Shown in pieces: positions 16,942 to 29,242 of a stretch of DNA of 60,769 nt. The DNA is from Alcanivorax sp. (GTDB lineage Bacteria > Pseudomonadota > Gammaproteobacteria > Pseudomonadales > Alcanivoracaceae), in the NCBI RefSeq assembly GCF_002726155.1, contig NZ_PBSH01000025.1, forward strand, positions 1 through 60,769, in the 5' to 3' direction. Both the position numbers and the translations under genes were made by a program. The notes under the pieces were generated by a model. That model was not told where the DNA came from. It saw only the letters and a list, made by a program, of their open reading frames with translations, and ran no database searches. Position 1 is the stretch's first letter. Every line of letters begins with the position of its first letter.

Positions 16942-17922
16942 TTATATCTGCCACATGAAAGACATGTTGCCGAAGCTGAAGGTGTCATCCCTGCTACGCA
17001 GAGGAGAGGTTGAACTTTGCAGTGTCAGGGTGAAAGAAAAATTGTCCCAGCGCACACCGCCTCCCACCACCAGAGCCAACACACCATCGCGGGCTTCCAC
17101 ATCGTACTCCTCTGCATGATTTTCCAGGTAGGAATAACCGATATATTCACCGAAGCTGCCCACAAACGCTTCCCAGCCAAAACCGCTGCCATCAAACAGG
17201 CCGACCAGTGAACCGGCTGTGCCGATACCGGCATAATCGGGGATAAAGTTCCGCGGCAGATTTCGGCCCAGCCGGAAAAATCCGCCAGCCGTTGCGGTCC
17301 CATGGAAATTGTTGGCATCCACACCCCAGGCATAACCCAGCTCACCCTGCAGCCCCGAGCCCCACTGAAACTGCTGGAAACGGCGGGCATTGATAAAATA
17401 CGCACCGCCGATCAGGTCCGTCCCCAGCTGGTTATCCCAGCCTTGCGGCTCGGTGGAGCCGGTTATCTTGTGAACCAGTTTCTGGCTTTGCTCCGCCCCG
17501 GACTCCGGGCCAACGACCCCCAAACGCGCGCCATAACCAAACAGGCTGTCGCCGTTCCAGCTGAACAACCCCATCTCCAGATTGCTGTAACCCGCATAAG
17601 GCAGATCATTGTAATCCGGGGCGCTCTGGCTGATATCCGCCGGGGTAATCATGACCTGTTCCAGACTCAGCGTCAGCGCATGCTTTTCATCGTTGAGGCT
17701 GATGCCGGGTAAGGGAGACAACGCGCTCGCCAGGCTGCAGGTAACACTGCCATTGCGTTCACAATGGTCATGCGCATCACCCACCCAGCTGATCCGCACG
17801 CCATTGGTGTACTGCCCATCGGCACCGACGAACAGATCGTTATCCCAGGAAAACCCCAAGGTGGCAGCCAACACAGGCAGCGGAAAAAAAACGCTTAATA
17901 AGAGAAAAAAACGCAGGGACAT
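16942..17922 (-). CDS. LpxR family lipid A deacylase-like outer membrane protein
   Basis: A 326-residue predicted outer-membrane beta-barrel of the LpxR (DUF2219) family, whose founder removes the 3'-acyloxyacyl group of lipid A. A signal peptide (cleavage after VLA) precedes the family hallmark FSWDNDLFVGADGQYTNGVRISW. This contains the conserved Asn-Asp and Thr-Asn-Gly of the catalytic region. The C-terminus ends in aromatic-rich strands (FSFGNMSFMWQI), compatible with BAM recognition. No lipopolysaccharide genes are adjacent. Confidence 0.88.
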   Translation of the reverse strand: MSLRFFLLLSVFFPLPVLAATLGFSWDNDLFVGADGQYTNGVRISWVGDAHDHCERNGSVTCSLASALSPLPGISLNDEKHALTLSLEQVMITPADISQSAPDYNDLPYAGYSNLEMGLFSWNGDSLFGYGARLGVVGPESGAEQSQKLVHKITGSTEPQGWDNQLGTDLIGGAYFINARRFQQFQWGSGLQGELGYAWGVDANNFHGTATAGGFFRLGRNLPRNFIPDYAGIGTAGSLVGLFDGSGFGWEAFVGSFGEYIGYSYLENHAEEYDVEARDGVLALVVGGGVRWDNFSFTLTLQSSTSPLRSRDDTFSFGNMSFMWQI

Positions 17923-17983
17923 ATTTCACCCAGTGGTAACGGCCCCAAGAGCCCCCAGCACGTACGACACCGTCGAAACGTGA

Positions 17984-18412
17984 TTAAAAACGCCAGCGGC
18001 GCTGCATAACCAGAAACGCGAACGACGCTGACCAGGTGATGAGTATCAGACCATTCAGGGCTTCCACCCCGGCGATCAGGCGCAGGGTCCCCACTGGAAA
18101 CAGGTCCCCCAGACCCAACGACGTATAACACGCCGCGGAAAAATACAGATGATCCAGAAAACTGCCATTCACGGCGCCACCGATGCTCATGGCGGTGTCC
18201 CCCACATCCAGCAGCAGGTACACCCAAGCATAGAGGGTAATTTCCACCATATGGGCGGCAAACATGGCGATAACGACCACCAGGATTTCACCCCGGAAAT
18301 TCGGCCAGCGCTTGAGCAAGCGGGACAGGCCTGCCAGCGTCCAGTAATGCAGCGTCACGGTGGTCAGCACCATGGCCAGACTGACCACGGAGGCATACAC
18401 CACTTCGTACAT
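17984..18412 (-). CDS. Two-transmembrane ion channel family protein
   Basis: A 142-residue protein with the pore-domain pattern of bacterial two-helix potassium channels. There are transmembrane segments near residues 8-30, 45-68 and 110-135. The pore loop has the filter-like sequence YTSLGLGDLFP, resembling T-x-G-x-G-D. It lacks a cytosolic ligand domain. The ATG at 18412 has GAGGG seven bases upstream and follows aroE on the same strand, so the two may form an operon. Ion selectivity is inferred from the filter only. Confidence 0.8.
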   Translation of the reverse strand: MYEVVYASVVSLAMVLTTVTLHYWTLAGLSRLLKRWPNFRGEILVVVIAMFAAHMVEITLYAWVYLLLDVGDTAMSIGGAVNGSFLDHLYFSAACYTSLGLGDLFPVGTLRLIAGVEALNGLILITWSASFAFLVMQRRWRF

Positions 18413-18436
18413 GACTGCGCCCTCTGCCATGACAGG

Positions 18437-20756
<2,320 letters not shown>

Positions 20757-20832
20757 GACGAAGCCCTGAATGCAAAAGCGGCAAATTACCCTGCACGGGC
20801 CGGCGACTCAAGTCTGCCGATCCACAGCCTGC

Positions 20833-21894
20833 TTAAGCTTCGCTGGTCTGGCGTTTCAGATAGCCGCCCGCTACCCGTTCCACCCAGCCCTCCAGCTCCA
20901 GATCCGCCAGCTGCCCGGCCAGCTCCGGCATGGGCATCCCGGTCCGCTGCTGCAATGCATCCAGCGAATTCAGGCCGCTGGTCAGGTAGGCAAGCAGGGG
21001 CGGAGGGTCACAACGAATACCGCTGGCTTCCACGCTACGCTGGAAATCCCCAAAGGCCTGGAAAATATCATCCACGGACTCCAGCCAGTTGGCGCCATCA
21101 CGCAACAACTGGTGGCAACCCTTGCTAAGCGGATTATGGATACTGCCCGGAATCGCAAACACCTCACGGCTCTGGGACAACGCCGTGCGCGCCGTGATCA
21201 ACGAGCCACTCTTGATCGCCGCCTCCACCACAATGGTGGCCAGGCTGAGCCCACTGATAATGCGATTACGCATGGGAAATTGAGCAGGCAGCGGGCGCGA
21301 CCCCGGCGCGAATTCCGATACCAGCGCCCCGCCGGTTTCCACAATCTGGCTGGCCAGCAGGCCATGGCGCGGCGGGTAGATACAATCCGGGCCACTGCCC
21401 ATGACCGCCACCGTGCGCCCGGCATTCACTGCACCGCGATGAGCGGCCGCATCAATGCCCAGCGCCAGGCCGCTGACAATCACAAAGCCGCTACCGGCCA
21501 GCTGGCGGGCAAAGCGGCGGCTGTTGTCGAGGCCGTCCGCAGAGGCATTCCTCGCGCCCACCATGGCCAGCGAAGGCGCATTCAATGCCTCCACGCTACC
21601 GCGCACGGCAATCACGCCGGGCGGGTCGTTGATCTGTGCCAGCAGCGGCGGGTAATCCGCATCCCCCAGCGCAATCCAGCGCCAGCCCTGCTCACGCAGT
21701 TGCTCGAAGTACACGGGCAGCTTGCCAGTATTGTCCAGCAGCCGGGCACGCTCTTTCAGGCCGGCCGGTAGCAGGGGAAGAAAATCCGATACCGGTGCAG
21801 AAGCAATCCGGTGTTGTTGCAGGGCGCGGCCAAGGGCCGCTGACGACGGGGAAAACAACGCCTGCAATAGCAGGCGTTTAAATTGTCCGTCCAT
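20833..21894 (-). CDS. dprA: DNA-processing protein DprA
   Basis: A 353-residue DprA/Smf protein that loads RecA on incoming single-stranded DNA during transformation. The Rossmann-like core has VGARNASADG, SGLALGIDAAAHRGA and FPMRNRIISGLS. A C-terminal winged-helix domain (LTSGLNSLDALQQRTGMPMPELAGQLADLELEGWV) occupies about the last 65 residues. The pairing with pilT/pilU in the same window is consistent with, but does not prove, natural competence. Confidence 0.95.
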   Translation of the reverse strand: MDGQFKRLLLQALFSPSSAALGRALQQHRIASAPVSDFLPLLPAGLKERARLLDNTGKLPVYFEQLREQGWRWIALGDADYPPLLAQINDPPGVIAVRGSVEALNAPSLAMVGARNASADGLDNSRRFARQLAGSGFVIVSGLALGIDAAAHRGAVNAGRTVAVMGSGPDCIYPPRHGLLASQIVETGGALVSEFAPGSRPLPAQFPMRNRIISGLSLATIVVEAAIKSGSLITARTALSQSREVFAIPGSIHNPLSKGCHQLLRDGANWLESVDDIFQAFGDFQRSVEASGIRCDPPPLLAYLTSGLNSLDALQQRTGMPMPELAGQLADLELEGWVERVAGGYLKRQTSEA

Positions 21895-21969
21895 TCGCCC
21901 ACCTCCTTGTGTGCGTTGACGGTTTTGTCGGGCGCCTAAACGCCGGCAGTGAGCGCTACCGCAGAGAAA

Positions 21970-23043
21970 TCAGTAACTGCCCGCCGGGCTTTCGGCGATA
22001 TCGTTCATATAGATAGGCCGCATGGACTCCATGATCAAGCCGTAGCTGACCTTGTCGAACACCCGGAAGATCACCATGGAACCGGTTTTCTCACGGGGCA
22101 GCTGAACCATGTCACCTTGCTGACGATCGCGGACCACTTCGCCCTGGCCATAGATATCCAGCACGTTGCCTTCTTTCAGGCCGTCACGCAGGCCCTTGTT
22201 GATCACCACCACATCGTTACGCGCTACGCTGTTGAGGCGATCGAAGAAGCGAATCACTTTTGCCTCGATCTTGGTGTCCGGGGCCGACGGGTACAGTACG
22301 GCGCGCACGCGGCGATCTTCAGTGGAGAACAGGCGATCATCAATCCGCAGGTCTTCACTGGAGTCCGTCACCCGCAGGGTAATCATGTCGCCATCGTGGC
22401 TGGCCACCCGGCCCAGGCCGATCTGGCGAGCTTCGTAGCCCAGCACTTCATTGGTATCCGGGTCCACATATTGCTCACCGGTGCGGTAGAAACCGTAACC
22501 CTGATCCAGGTCTTCCCATTGGGTAGCGGTATCACGAGCGTAAACGGTATCGCCTTCACCAAAGATCACACGGCGATCGCGGCCACCCACCAGATAGGGA
22601 GCCTCGACGATGTCCTTGCGGTCTACCACCAGACCTTCCTTCAGGTAAGACTGGATCGCACTGGCAGGAATGGCCGGAATCGCTTCGTCATTGGCAATTT
22701 CACGCACCCGCGGGGTGAGTTTCACTGTACCATTGGACATCACGGTCTCTTCCACGCCCCGTTTTACCGACAGGCGCGGCTCACCGTTAACATAGGAAAG
22801 CCGGATTTCGTCGCCGGGATAGATCAAGTGAGGGTTACTGATTTCCTCATTGATCTGCCAGATTTCCGGCCACTGCCACGGCTCTTGCAGAAAACGGCCG
22901 CTGATATCCCAAAGGGTATCGCCGTTTTTCACGAAATACTTGCTGGGGTGCCCATCTTTGAGCACCACCGCTGCGGAGGCCATACCGGACACCGCCAGCA
23001 CCAGGCCAAAGGTCAAGGCGCGCTGGACCGATTTCATCATCAT
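21970..23043 (-). CDS. LysM-domain peptidoglycan-binding protein
   Basis: A 357-residue secreted protein. A signal peptide (cleavage after MASA) precedes an N-terminal LysM domain (KYFVKNGDTLWDISGRFL to IYPGDEIRLSY, residues 35-85) and a roughly 250-residue C-terminal region conserved in proteobacterial LysM proteins encoded next to dprA and def. The LysM domain should bind glycan chains in the periplasm; the remainder has no known activity. It is divergent from def, a common arrangement. Confidence 0.88.
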   Translation of the reverse strand: MMMKSVQRALTFGLVLAVSGMASAAVVLKDGHPSKYFVKNGDTLWDISGRFLQEPWQWPEIWQINEEISNPHLIYPGDEIRLSYVNGEPRLSVKRGVEETVMSNGTVKLTPRVREIANDEAIPAIPASAIQSYLKEGLVVDRKDIVEAPYLVGGRDRRVIFGEGDTVYARDTATQWEDLDQGYGFYRTGEQYVDPDTNEVLGYEARQIGLGRVASHDGDMITLRVTDSSEDLRIDDRLFSTEDRRVRAVLYPSAPDTKIEAKVIRFFDRLNSVARNDVVVINKGLRDGLKEGNVLDIYGQGEVVRDRQQGDMVQLPREKTGSMVIFRVFDKVSYGLIMESMRPIYMNDIAESPAGSY

Positions 23044-23187
23044 CGGATTCCTTTTATCATTATTGGACTCATCCCCGAGAGCGGCCGCGATCCCTTATTG
23101 TAGACGCGGTTCCTTTTGGATATTAGCAATGCGATCATATATTTAGCAACCGAAATTCGAGTACTACCGCAACTTCCGAGAAGGTAC

Positions 23188-23694
23188 ATGGCTAAACTGG
23201 AAATACTGGAATTCCCTGATCCCCGACTACGCACAGTAGCAAAGCCGGTGGAAAAGGTAGATGACGAGCTTCGCAAACTGATCGACGACATGATTGAAAC
23301 CATGTACGCCGCCTCCGGGATTGGCCTGGCGGCCACCCAGATCAACGTGCATATTCAGCTGATCGTCATGGACCTGTCCGAAGAGCGCAACGAGCCCAGG
23401 GTGTTTATCAATCCGAAAATCACCCCGCTCACCGAGGAAATGGCCCCTTACGAAGAGGGCTGCCTGTCGGTGCCCGGCTTCTACGAAAAGGTGCCACGCC
23501 CGGCGCGTGTGCGCATTAACGCTCTGGACCGTGACGGCAACGCCTTCGAAGAGGAAGCGGACGAACTGCTCGCCACGTGTATCCAGCACGAAATGGATCA
23601 TCTGGACGGTAAGCTGTTCGTGGACTACGTCTCCCGGCTCAAGCGCGACCGCATCAAAAGGAAGCTGGAAAAGATCCACCGCCAGCAGGGCTGA
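23188..23694 (+). CDS. def: Peptide deformylase
   Basis: A 168-residue metalloenzyme that removes the N-formyl group from nascent proteins. All three motifs are present: [15 protein letters not shown] and HEMDHLDG, with Cys and two His as metal ligands. The ATG at 23188 follows GAGAAGG; the longer frame upstream is unlikely. fmt follows after a heptamer element, in the conserved order def-fmt-rsmB-trkA. Confidence 0.97.
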   Translation: MAKLEILEFPDPRLRTVAKPVEKVDDELRKLIDDMIETMYAASGIGLAATQINVHIQLIVMDLSEERNEPRVFINPKITPLTEEMAPYEEGCLSVPGFYEKVPRPARVRINALDRDGNAFEEEADELLATCIQHEMDHLDGKLFVDYVSRLKRDRIKRKLEKIHRQQG

Positions 23695-23705
23695 GAAGGC
23701 TCGCC

Positions 23706-23815
23706 GAGTTTCGAGTTTCGAGTTTCGAGTTTCGAGTTTCGAGTTTCGAAGAGCAAAGCCCGGAAAAATGGCTTAGCCAAGGTTTTCGTTTCTCGTCACT
23801 CGTCACTCGCTTCTC
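23706..23815 (+). repeat. Heptamer-repeat inverted element, family A (copy 3)
   Basis: Left arm 23706-23747 is six perfect tandem copies of GAGTTTC. Right arm 23788-23815 is four variant units in inverted orientation. The left arm starts 12 bases after the def stop. This is the only copy whose left-arm units are identical, which suggests recent expansion. Confidence 0.8.
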
Positions 23816-23848
23816 ACCCACCGTCTTAAACTATTCAGAGGCCGCTCA

Positions 23849-24841
23849 TTGAAACCCTTACGTCTCGCCTTCGCCGGCACCCCGGACTTTGCCGCTTCCA
23901 GCCTGCAGGCCGTGCTGAATAGCGATCATCAGGTTGTCGCGGTCCTCACCCAGCCCGACCGGGCCGCCGGGCGCGGCAAGAAAGTGCAGCAAAGCCCGGT
24001 AAAACAGCTGGCCGCACAGCATGACATTCCTGTATTGCAGCCGGAAAACCTGAAAGGCGAAGACACTCGACAGCAGTTGCGCGACCTGAACCTGGATGCC
24101 TTGGTGGTGGTGGCCTACGGTCTGATCATCCCCCAGGCGGTGCTGGATATTCCTCGCCTGGGCTGTCTCAACGTGCACGGCTCGCTGCTGCCGCGCTGGC
24201 GTGGCGCCGCCCCCATTCAGCGCGCCATCACCACCGGCGACACCCAAACCGGCAACACCATCATGCAGATGGAAGCGGGGCTCGATACCGGCCCCATGCT
24301 GCTCAGTGAAGCCCTGCCCATCGGCGACACGGAAACCGGCGGCGAACTGCACGACCGCCTGGCCGCCCAGGGCGCGCGCCTGCTGGTCACGGTACTGGCC
24401 GATCTGGAGCATTACCTGGCCAACGCCACGCCACAACCAGACGAAGGCGTCACCTACGCCCACAAGCTGAGCAAGGCTGAAGCACGGCTGGACTTCCGCC
24501 TGCCCACCCGCGCGCTCTACAACCGCATCCGCGCCTTCAATCCCTTCCCGGTAAGCTGGGTGCCACTGAATGGCCAGCCCATGCGTATCTGGCAGGCCAG
24601 CGAAAGCCCGCAACCGGGGCAGGAACACGACGAACCGGGGCATATCCTGAGCGTCGATGAGCAGGGCATCCATGTGGCCACCGGCGATGGCAGCCTGATC
24701 CTCGAAGAGCTGCAACTCCCAGGCAAGCGACGCATGAAGGTGTCAGACCTGCTGCGCGGCAACCCGGCCCTGTTCACCATTGGCGAACCGCTGGGCGATG
24801 CCATTACCCATGAGTCTGGTGATCAATGTGGCAACGCCTGA
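23849..24841 (+). CDS. fmt: Methionyl-tRNA formyltransferase
   Basis: A 330-residue enzyme that formylates initiator Met-tRNA using 10-formyltetrahydrofolate. Evidence is the N-terminal LRLAFAGTPDFAASSLQAVL, the folate-site SLLPRWRGAAPIQRAI and the conserved LDTGPM, with a C-terminal OB-like domain. The start is TTG, preceded by AGAGG at suitable distance. The end of the gene overlaps the rsmB start by 32 bases. Confidence 0.96.
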   Translation: MKPLRLAFAGTPDFAASSLQAVLNSDHQVVAVLTQPDRAAGRGKKVQQSPVKQLAAQHDIPVLQPENLKGEDTRQQLRDLNLDALVVVAYGLIIPQAVLDIPRLGCLNVHGSLLPRWRGAAPIQRAITTGDTQTGNTIMQMEAGLDTGPMLLSEALPIGDTETGGELHDRLAAQGARLLVTVLADLEHYLANATPQPDEGVTYAHKLSKAEARLDFRLPTRALYNRIRAFNPFPVSWVPLNGQPMRIWQASESPQPGQEHDEPGHILSVDEQGIHVATGDGSLILEELQLPGKRRMKVSDLLRGNPALFTIGEPLGDAITHESGDQCGNA

Positions 24842-26141
24842 CCCGCGCCTGAGCGCCGTGCGTGCCCTCAACCGGGTGCTCCCCGGCAAGGGCGATGGCG
24901 AAAGCCTGCGCGAAGTGCTGCGCGACTTTCCCCTGCAAGGCAGCGACGGCGGCCAGATGCGCGATATCTGTTTCGGCGTGTGCCGCCACCTGCGCCCCCT
25001 CAACCACTGGCTCAACCAGCAACTCTCCAAACCCCTCAAGGCCAGCGCCCAACCGGTGCGGCTGGCCTTGCTGGCCGGCCTCTATGAACTGTGGTTCAGC
25101 GACCGGCCAGCCCACGCCATCGTCAACGCCTACCCACAACTGTGCCGCAAGCTCAAAGCCCCCTGGGCCGCCGGCCTCAGCAATGCCGTGCTACGCAAGG
25201 CCAGCCAGATTACCCTTGAAGAGGCCGTGGCCGACGCCCCCGCCAATATCCAGCTGAGCCTGCCAGACTGGCTGTTTAAACGCTGGCAAAAAGATTGGCC
25301 CGACGAGGCCGACGCCATGGCCCGCGCCAACTTGCAACCGCCCCCGTTCACCCTGCGCGTCAACCGTCAGCAGCAACAACGCAGCGAGGCACTGGCCGCT
25401 CTGGGCGAAGGCGCCCGCGCCGGCAGCATTGCCCCGTACAGCATTTACCTGCAGCCCGCCCGGCCGGTATTTCAGCTGCCCGGTTTTGAGCAAGGCGCCC
25501 TGTCCGTGCAGGACGAAGCCGCCCAACTGCCCGCCGAATTGCTGCAGGCCCCGTCCAACGGCCGCATTCTGGACGCCTGCGCCGCCCCCGGCGGCAAAAC
25601 CGGACAACTGCGCGAGAAATTCCCCGCCGCAGACCTCTCCGCCCTGGAGCTGGAAGGCAAGCGCCTGGCCCGCATCCGCGAGAACCTGGCGCGGCTGGGC
25701 ACCGACGTCACCCTGCTGCAAGGCGACGCCAGCGACCCGCACTCCTGGTGGGACGGCACCCCCTTCGATGCCATCCTGCTGGACGCCCCCTGCTCCGCCA
25801 CCGGCATCCTGCGCCGCCAGCCGGATGTGAAATGGCACCGCAAAGCCTCGGACATCGCCGCACTGGTTGATTTACAAGCGCGCATGCTGGATGCACTATG
25901 GCCGCTGCTCAATCCCGGCGGCATGCTGGTATATGCCACCTGTTCGGTACTGCGCGACGAGAACGACCACCAGGTTCGTGACTTCCTGCAGCGCCAGCCG
26001 CAGGCCCGGGATGTGACGCCACGGCCGGAAGGGGCCACAATGGTGGACGCAGGGTGGCAGCTGTTCCCGGAACAACACGGTCCGGACGGCTTCTACCTGG
26101 CTTGCCTGCGTAAAGAATCGGGGGCCCGACTCAGTTCATGA
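24810..26141 (+). CDS. rsmB: 16S rRNA m5C967 methyltransferase RsmB
   Basis: A 443-residue methyltransferase that makes 5-methylcytosine at position 967 of 16S rRNA. It has an N-terminal NusB-like RNA-binding domain (to about residue 150). The catalytic domain has the SAM motif [13 protein letters not shown], the TC/PC-type cysteine in [20 protein letters not shown], and the second cysteine in [11 protein letters not shown]. The start at 24810 lies inside fmt. The stop overlaps the trkA start (ATGA). Confidence 0.95.
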   Translation: MSLVINVATPDPRLSAVRALNRVLPGKGDGESLREVLRDFPLQGSDGGQMRDICFGVCRHLRPLNHWLNQQLSKPLKASAQPVRLALLAGLYELWFSDRPAHAIVNAYPQLCRKLKAPWAAGLSNAVLRKASQITLEEAVADAPANIQLSLPDWLFKRWQKDWPDEADAMARANLQPPPFTLRVNRQQQQRSEALAALGEGARAGSIAPYSIYLQPARPVFQLPGFEQGALSVQDEAAQLPAELLQAPSNGRILDACAAPGGKTGQLREKFPAADLSALELEGKRLARIRENLARLGTDVTLLQGDASDPHSWWDGTPFDAILLDAPCSATGILRRQPDVKWHRKASDIAALVDLQARMLDALWPLLNPGGMLVYATCSVLRDENDHQVRDFLQRQPQARDVTPRPEGATMVDAGWQLFPEQHGPDGFYLACLRKESGARLSS

Positions 26142-27514
26142 AAATCATTATTCTCGGTGCCGGCCAGGTGGGCGGCACACTGGCCGAGAACCTGGCCAAC
26201 GAACGCAACGACATCACGGTTATCGACACCGATGATGAACGCCTGCGCGAGCTGGGTGACCGCCTGGATATCGGCACCGTGCGCGGCATGGGCTGCTACC
26301 CAGCCGTACTGAAGGAAGCCGGCGCCGAAGACGCGGACATGCTGATCGCGGTGACCAACTCTGACGAGGTCAACATGATCGCCTGTCAGGTGGCCTACTC
26401 CCTGTTCCGCACCCCCTCCAAGATTGCCCGCATTCGCACCGCCCACTACACCAGCCGCTCGGAAAAACTGTTCAACGAAAACGCCCTGCCCATTGATGTG
26501 ATCATCAGCCCTGAACAGGTGGTGACCGACTACATCAAGCGCCTGATCGAACACCCAGGCGCCCTGCAGGTGGTGAACTTCGCCGGTGGCCGGGTACAGC
26601 TGGTGGCAGTGCGCGCCTATTACGGTGGCCCGCTGGTGGGCAACGAGCTGCGCGAACTGCGCAAGCACATGCCTAACGTGGACACCCGGGTGGCCGCGAT
26701 TTTCCGCCGTGGCCGTCCCATTATCCCGGAAGGCAACACCGTGATCGAAGCGGACGATGAAGTGTTCTTCATTGCCGCCAAGAACGATATCCGCGCGGTC
26801 ATGAGTGAGCTGCGCCGCCTGGAACATAACTACAAACGCATCGTTATCGCCGGCGGCGGCAACATCGGTTACCGGCTGGCGAAAACCATTCAGCACCGCT
26901 ACAACGTCAAGGTGCTGGAACGCATGCCCAAACGGGCCGAATGGCTGGGCGAGAAACTGCACCAGACCGTCGTCCTGCAAGGTCTGGCCACTGACCGTGA
27001 CGAACTGCTTAAGGCCAACATCGAAAACACCGATGTATTCTGCGCGCTGACCAACGATGACGAAGCCAACATCATGGCGTCCCTGCTGGCCAAGCGGCTG
27101 GGCGCCCGCAAGGTGATGACGCTGATTTCCAACCCGGCCTACGTGGACCTGGTACAGGGCCACGACATCGACATCGCCATCTCGCCCCAGCAATCCACCA
27201 TCGGCAGCCTGCTCAGCCATGTACGGCGCGGCGATGTGGTCAACGTCTATTCCCTGCGCCGCGGCGCGGCGGAAGCCATCGAGGCTATTGCCCACGGCGA
27301 TGCCAAATCGTCCAAGGTGGTAGGGCGTGCCATCGATGAAATCGATCTGCCGGAAGGCACCACCATCGGCGCTGTCGTACGCGGTGAAAAAGTACTGATT
27401 GCCCACGACCACGTGGTGATTGAACCGGACGATCACGTGATTCTGTTCCTGATCGACAAACGCCGCACCCGGGACGTGGAAAAATTGTTCCAGGTCGGGT
27501 TTACGTTTTTTTAG
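26138..27514 (+). CDS. trkA: Trk system potassium-binding regulatory subunit TrkA
   Basis: A 458-residue peripheral membrane protein with two RCK (TrkA-N plus TrkA-C) repeats. The NAD-binding motifs are [18 protein letters not shown] at the start and [16 protein letters not shown] near residue 233. It gates the TrkH potassium pore in response to nucleotides. It is coupled to rsmB by ATGA and followed by trkH after a 96-base gap containing a heptamer tract. Confidence 0.97.
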   Translation: MKIIILGAGQVGGTLAENLANERNDITVIDTDDERLRELGDRLDIGTVRGMGCYPAVLKEAGAEDADMLIAVTNSDEVNMIACQVAYSLFRTPSKIARIRTAHYTSRSEKLFNENALPIDVIISPEQVVTDYIKRLIEHPGALQVVNFAGGRVQLVAVRAYYGGPLVGNELRELRKHMPNVDTRVAAIFRRGRPIIPEGNTVIEADDEVFFIAAKNDIRAVMSELRRLEHNYKRIVIAGGGNIGYRLAKTIQHRYNVKVLERMPKRAEWLGEKLHQTVVLQGLATDRDELLKANIENTDVFCALTNDDEANIMASLLAKRLGARKVMTLISNPAYVDLVQGHDIDIAISPQQSTIGSLLSHVRRGDVVNVYSLRRGAAEAIEAIAHGDAKSSKVVGRAIDEIDLPEGTTIGAVVRGEKVLIAHDHVVIEPDDHVILFLIDKRRTRDVEKLFQVGFTFF

Positions 27515-27520
27515 GATGAA

Positions 27521-27541
27521 ACGCCAGATGCCGGACGCAGC
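27521..27541 (+). repeat. Heptamer-periodic tract, family D (copy 3)
   Basis: Three 7-base units of the type A-C/T-G-C-C-N-G start seven bases after the trkA stop, in the trkA-trkH gap. Confidence 0.55.
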
Positions 27542-27610
27542 AGGACGCCCGACAAAAAAAACAAAGCGCGCCTTTTCAGCGTCAGGCGCCTCTTCTCCTG
27601 AGGGGCTTCC

Positions 27611-29062
27611 ATGCACTTCGCGCTAATTTCGAAAATTCTCGGCCTGCTGCTGGTGGTCTTCAGCTTTACCATGATGCCGCCGGTAGCCGTGTCCTACTGG
27701 TATCAGGAAGGCAGCGAAACTCCGTTCCTGATCTCCTTTGTCATTACCCTGGCGCTGGGCTTAAGCCTGTGGCTGCCGTTTTTCCGCAACAAAACCGAAC
27801 TGCAAACCCGCGACGGCTTTCTGGTCGTTACCCTGTTCTGGTCCGTGCTCGGCGTGATCGGCGCGCTGCCGCTGATTATCAGTGACGATGTTCCGGTGGG
27901 CTTCACCGATGCGGTATTCGAATCCGTTTCCGGCCTCACCACCACCGGCGCCACCATCCTGTCCGGCATCGACTTTCTGCCCAAATCGGTACTCTTCTAC
28001 CGCCAGCAATTACAGTGGCTGGGCGGCATGGGCGTAGTCGTTTTAGCGGTGGCCATTCTGCCCATGCTCGGCATCGGTGGCATGCAGCTCTACAAAGCTG
28101 AAATCCCCGGCCCCATGAAAGACGCCAAACTCACCCCACGCATCGCCGAAACGGCCAAAGCCCTGTGGTTCATTTACCTGTTCATCACCATTGCCTGCGC
28201 CCTGCTCTACTGGGCCTTCGGCATGACCCTTTTCGACGCTATCTGCCACAGCTTCAGCACCGTAGCCACCGGCGGTTTTTCCACCCACGATGCTTCCTTG
28301 GCCTACTGGGACAACCCACTGATCGACTGGACCGCCACCCTGTTCATTCTGATTGGCGGGCTTAACTTTGCCCTGCATTTTGCAGTGTGGCGTGGCCGCT
28401 CCCTGTTCGCCTACCTTCGTGATCCGGAATTTCGCTTTTTTATCAGCCTGTTCCTGATCTACACCGCCATCATCACCGCCGGCCTACTGTTCTTCCATTA
28501 CGACTTTGAAGTGGACGATGCCCTGCGCCACTCCGCGTTCCAGGTAGCCTCCTTCAGCACCGGCACCGGGCTAACCAGTACCAATGCGGCTGCCTTCCCC
28601 GGCTTTATCCCCTATCTGCTGATACTGACCAGCTTTATCGGCGGTTGCGCCGGCTCCACTGGCGGCGGCATGAAAGCTGTTCGGGCAGCACTGGTATTCC
28701 ATCACAGCATTCGCGAACTGCGCCGTTTGATTTACCCCAACGGTGTATTTGCCCTGCGTTTTGGTCGCCAGTCCATTCCTGACCGGGTACTACAAGCCGT
28801 GTGGGGATTCGTCGGCGTTTACATCACCATTTCGGTGATCTTTACCCTGCTGTTCACCATGACCGGCATGGATCTGGCTACCGCGGTGAGCGCCGTGGCC
28901 GCCAGCCTCAACAACCTGGGCGTAGGCATTGGTCAGGTCGGTGGCGGCTTCGCCAACATCACCGACAGCGCCAAGTGGATGATGACGGTATTGATGATTG
29001 CCGGACGACTGGAAATCTTTACGCTGCTGGTCCTGTTCACGCCGATGTTCTGGAAACAGTGA
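27611..29062 (+). CDS. trkH: Trk potassium uptake pore subunit TrkH
   Basis: A 483-residue inner-membrane potassium transporter of the Trk/Ktr/HKT family. Four pore-loop repeats with filter glycines can be seen: VSGLTTTGATIL, STVATGGFSTHDA, STGTGLTSTNAA and ASLNNLGVGIGQVG. The segment GCAGSTGGGMKAVR marks the fifth region, near the third gate. It works with TrkA for osmotic potassium uptake, relevant to a marine cell. GAGGGG precedes the ATG. Confidence 0.97.
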   Translation: MHFALISKILGLLLVVFSFTMMPPVAVSYWYQEGSETPFLISFVITLALGLSLWLPFFRNKTELQTRDGFLVVTLFWSVLGVIGALPLIISDDVPVGFTDAVFESVSGLTTTGATILSGIDFLPKSVLFYRQQLQWLGGMGVVVLAVAILPMLGIGGMQLYKAEIPGPMKDAKLTPRIAETAKALWFIYLFITIACALLYWAFGMTLFDAICHSFSTVATGGFSTHDASLAYWDNPLIDWTATLFILIGGLNFALHFAVWRGRSLFAYLRDPEFRFFISLFLIYTAIITAGLLFFHYDFEVDDALRHSAFQVASFSTGTGLTSTNAAAFPGFIPYLLILTSFIGGCAGSTGGGMKAVRAALVFHHSIRELRRLIYPNGVFALRFGRQSIPDRVLQAVWGFVGVYITISVIFTLLFTMTGMDLATAVSAVAASLNNLGVGIGQVGGGFANITDSAKWMMTVLMIAGRLEIFTLLVLFTPMFWKQ

Positions 29063-29123
29063 AGCAAGGGGTGACGTGAGGAGGGGAGACCCTGTCATGT
29101 CTTACTGCCTCGTGCTTCGCACG

Positions 29124-29152
29124 GTTCGTGCCCTGAACAGTGCTCCTACAGC
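29124..29152 (+). repeat. REP-like element, type 1 (copy 1)
   Basis: A degenerate hairpin-forming element that starts GGTTCG and ends GCTCCTACAG. The same ends are seen at 37811-37839 and 39235-39264. It lies downstream of trkH. Confidence 0.5.
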
Positions 29153-29181
29153 CACTTCGTTGAAAGAGTGCTAGCGACCAT

Positions 29182-29212
29182 AAAAAAGCCCCGGCAATGC
29201 CGGGGCTTTTTT
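29182..29212. terminator. Bidirectional terminator between trkH and alkB
   Basis: An 8-bp GC stem (29188-29195 with 29199-29206) is flanked by six A on the left and six T on the right. It should terminate both the trkH transcript and the converging alkB transcript. Confidence 0.92.
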
Positions 29213-29214
29213 AC

Positions 29215-29242
29215 TTTCAACTATCCACTGTCAACTATTCGT
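29215..29242 (-). repeat. Heptamer-periodic tract, family B (copy 1)
   Basis: About four 7-base units of the type T-N-T-C-A-A-C run up to the stop codon of alkB. They resemble the right arm of the element at 31235-31404. Only one arm is present. Confidence 0.5.

Noticed and set aside
21949..23103. 384-residue plus-strand frame opposite the LysM gene
   Set aside because: His-rich shadow of a clear LysM-domain gene; no domain of its own.
23706..23747. CRISPR-like array from tandem GAGTTTC units
   Set aside because: Units are 7 bases without spacers and no cas genes are near; CRISPR repeats are 21-48 bases.
26093..27616. Very long open frame on the minus strand opposite trkA
   Set aside because: It mirrors the trkA codon pattern, has no recognisable domain and no ribosome-binding site; such antisense frames are common in GC-rich genes.
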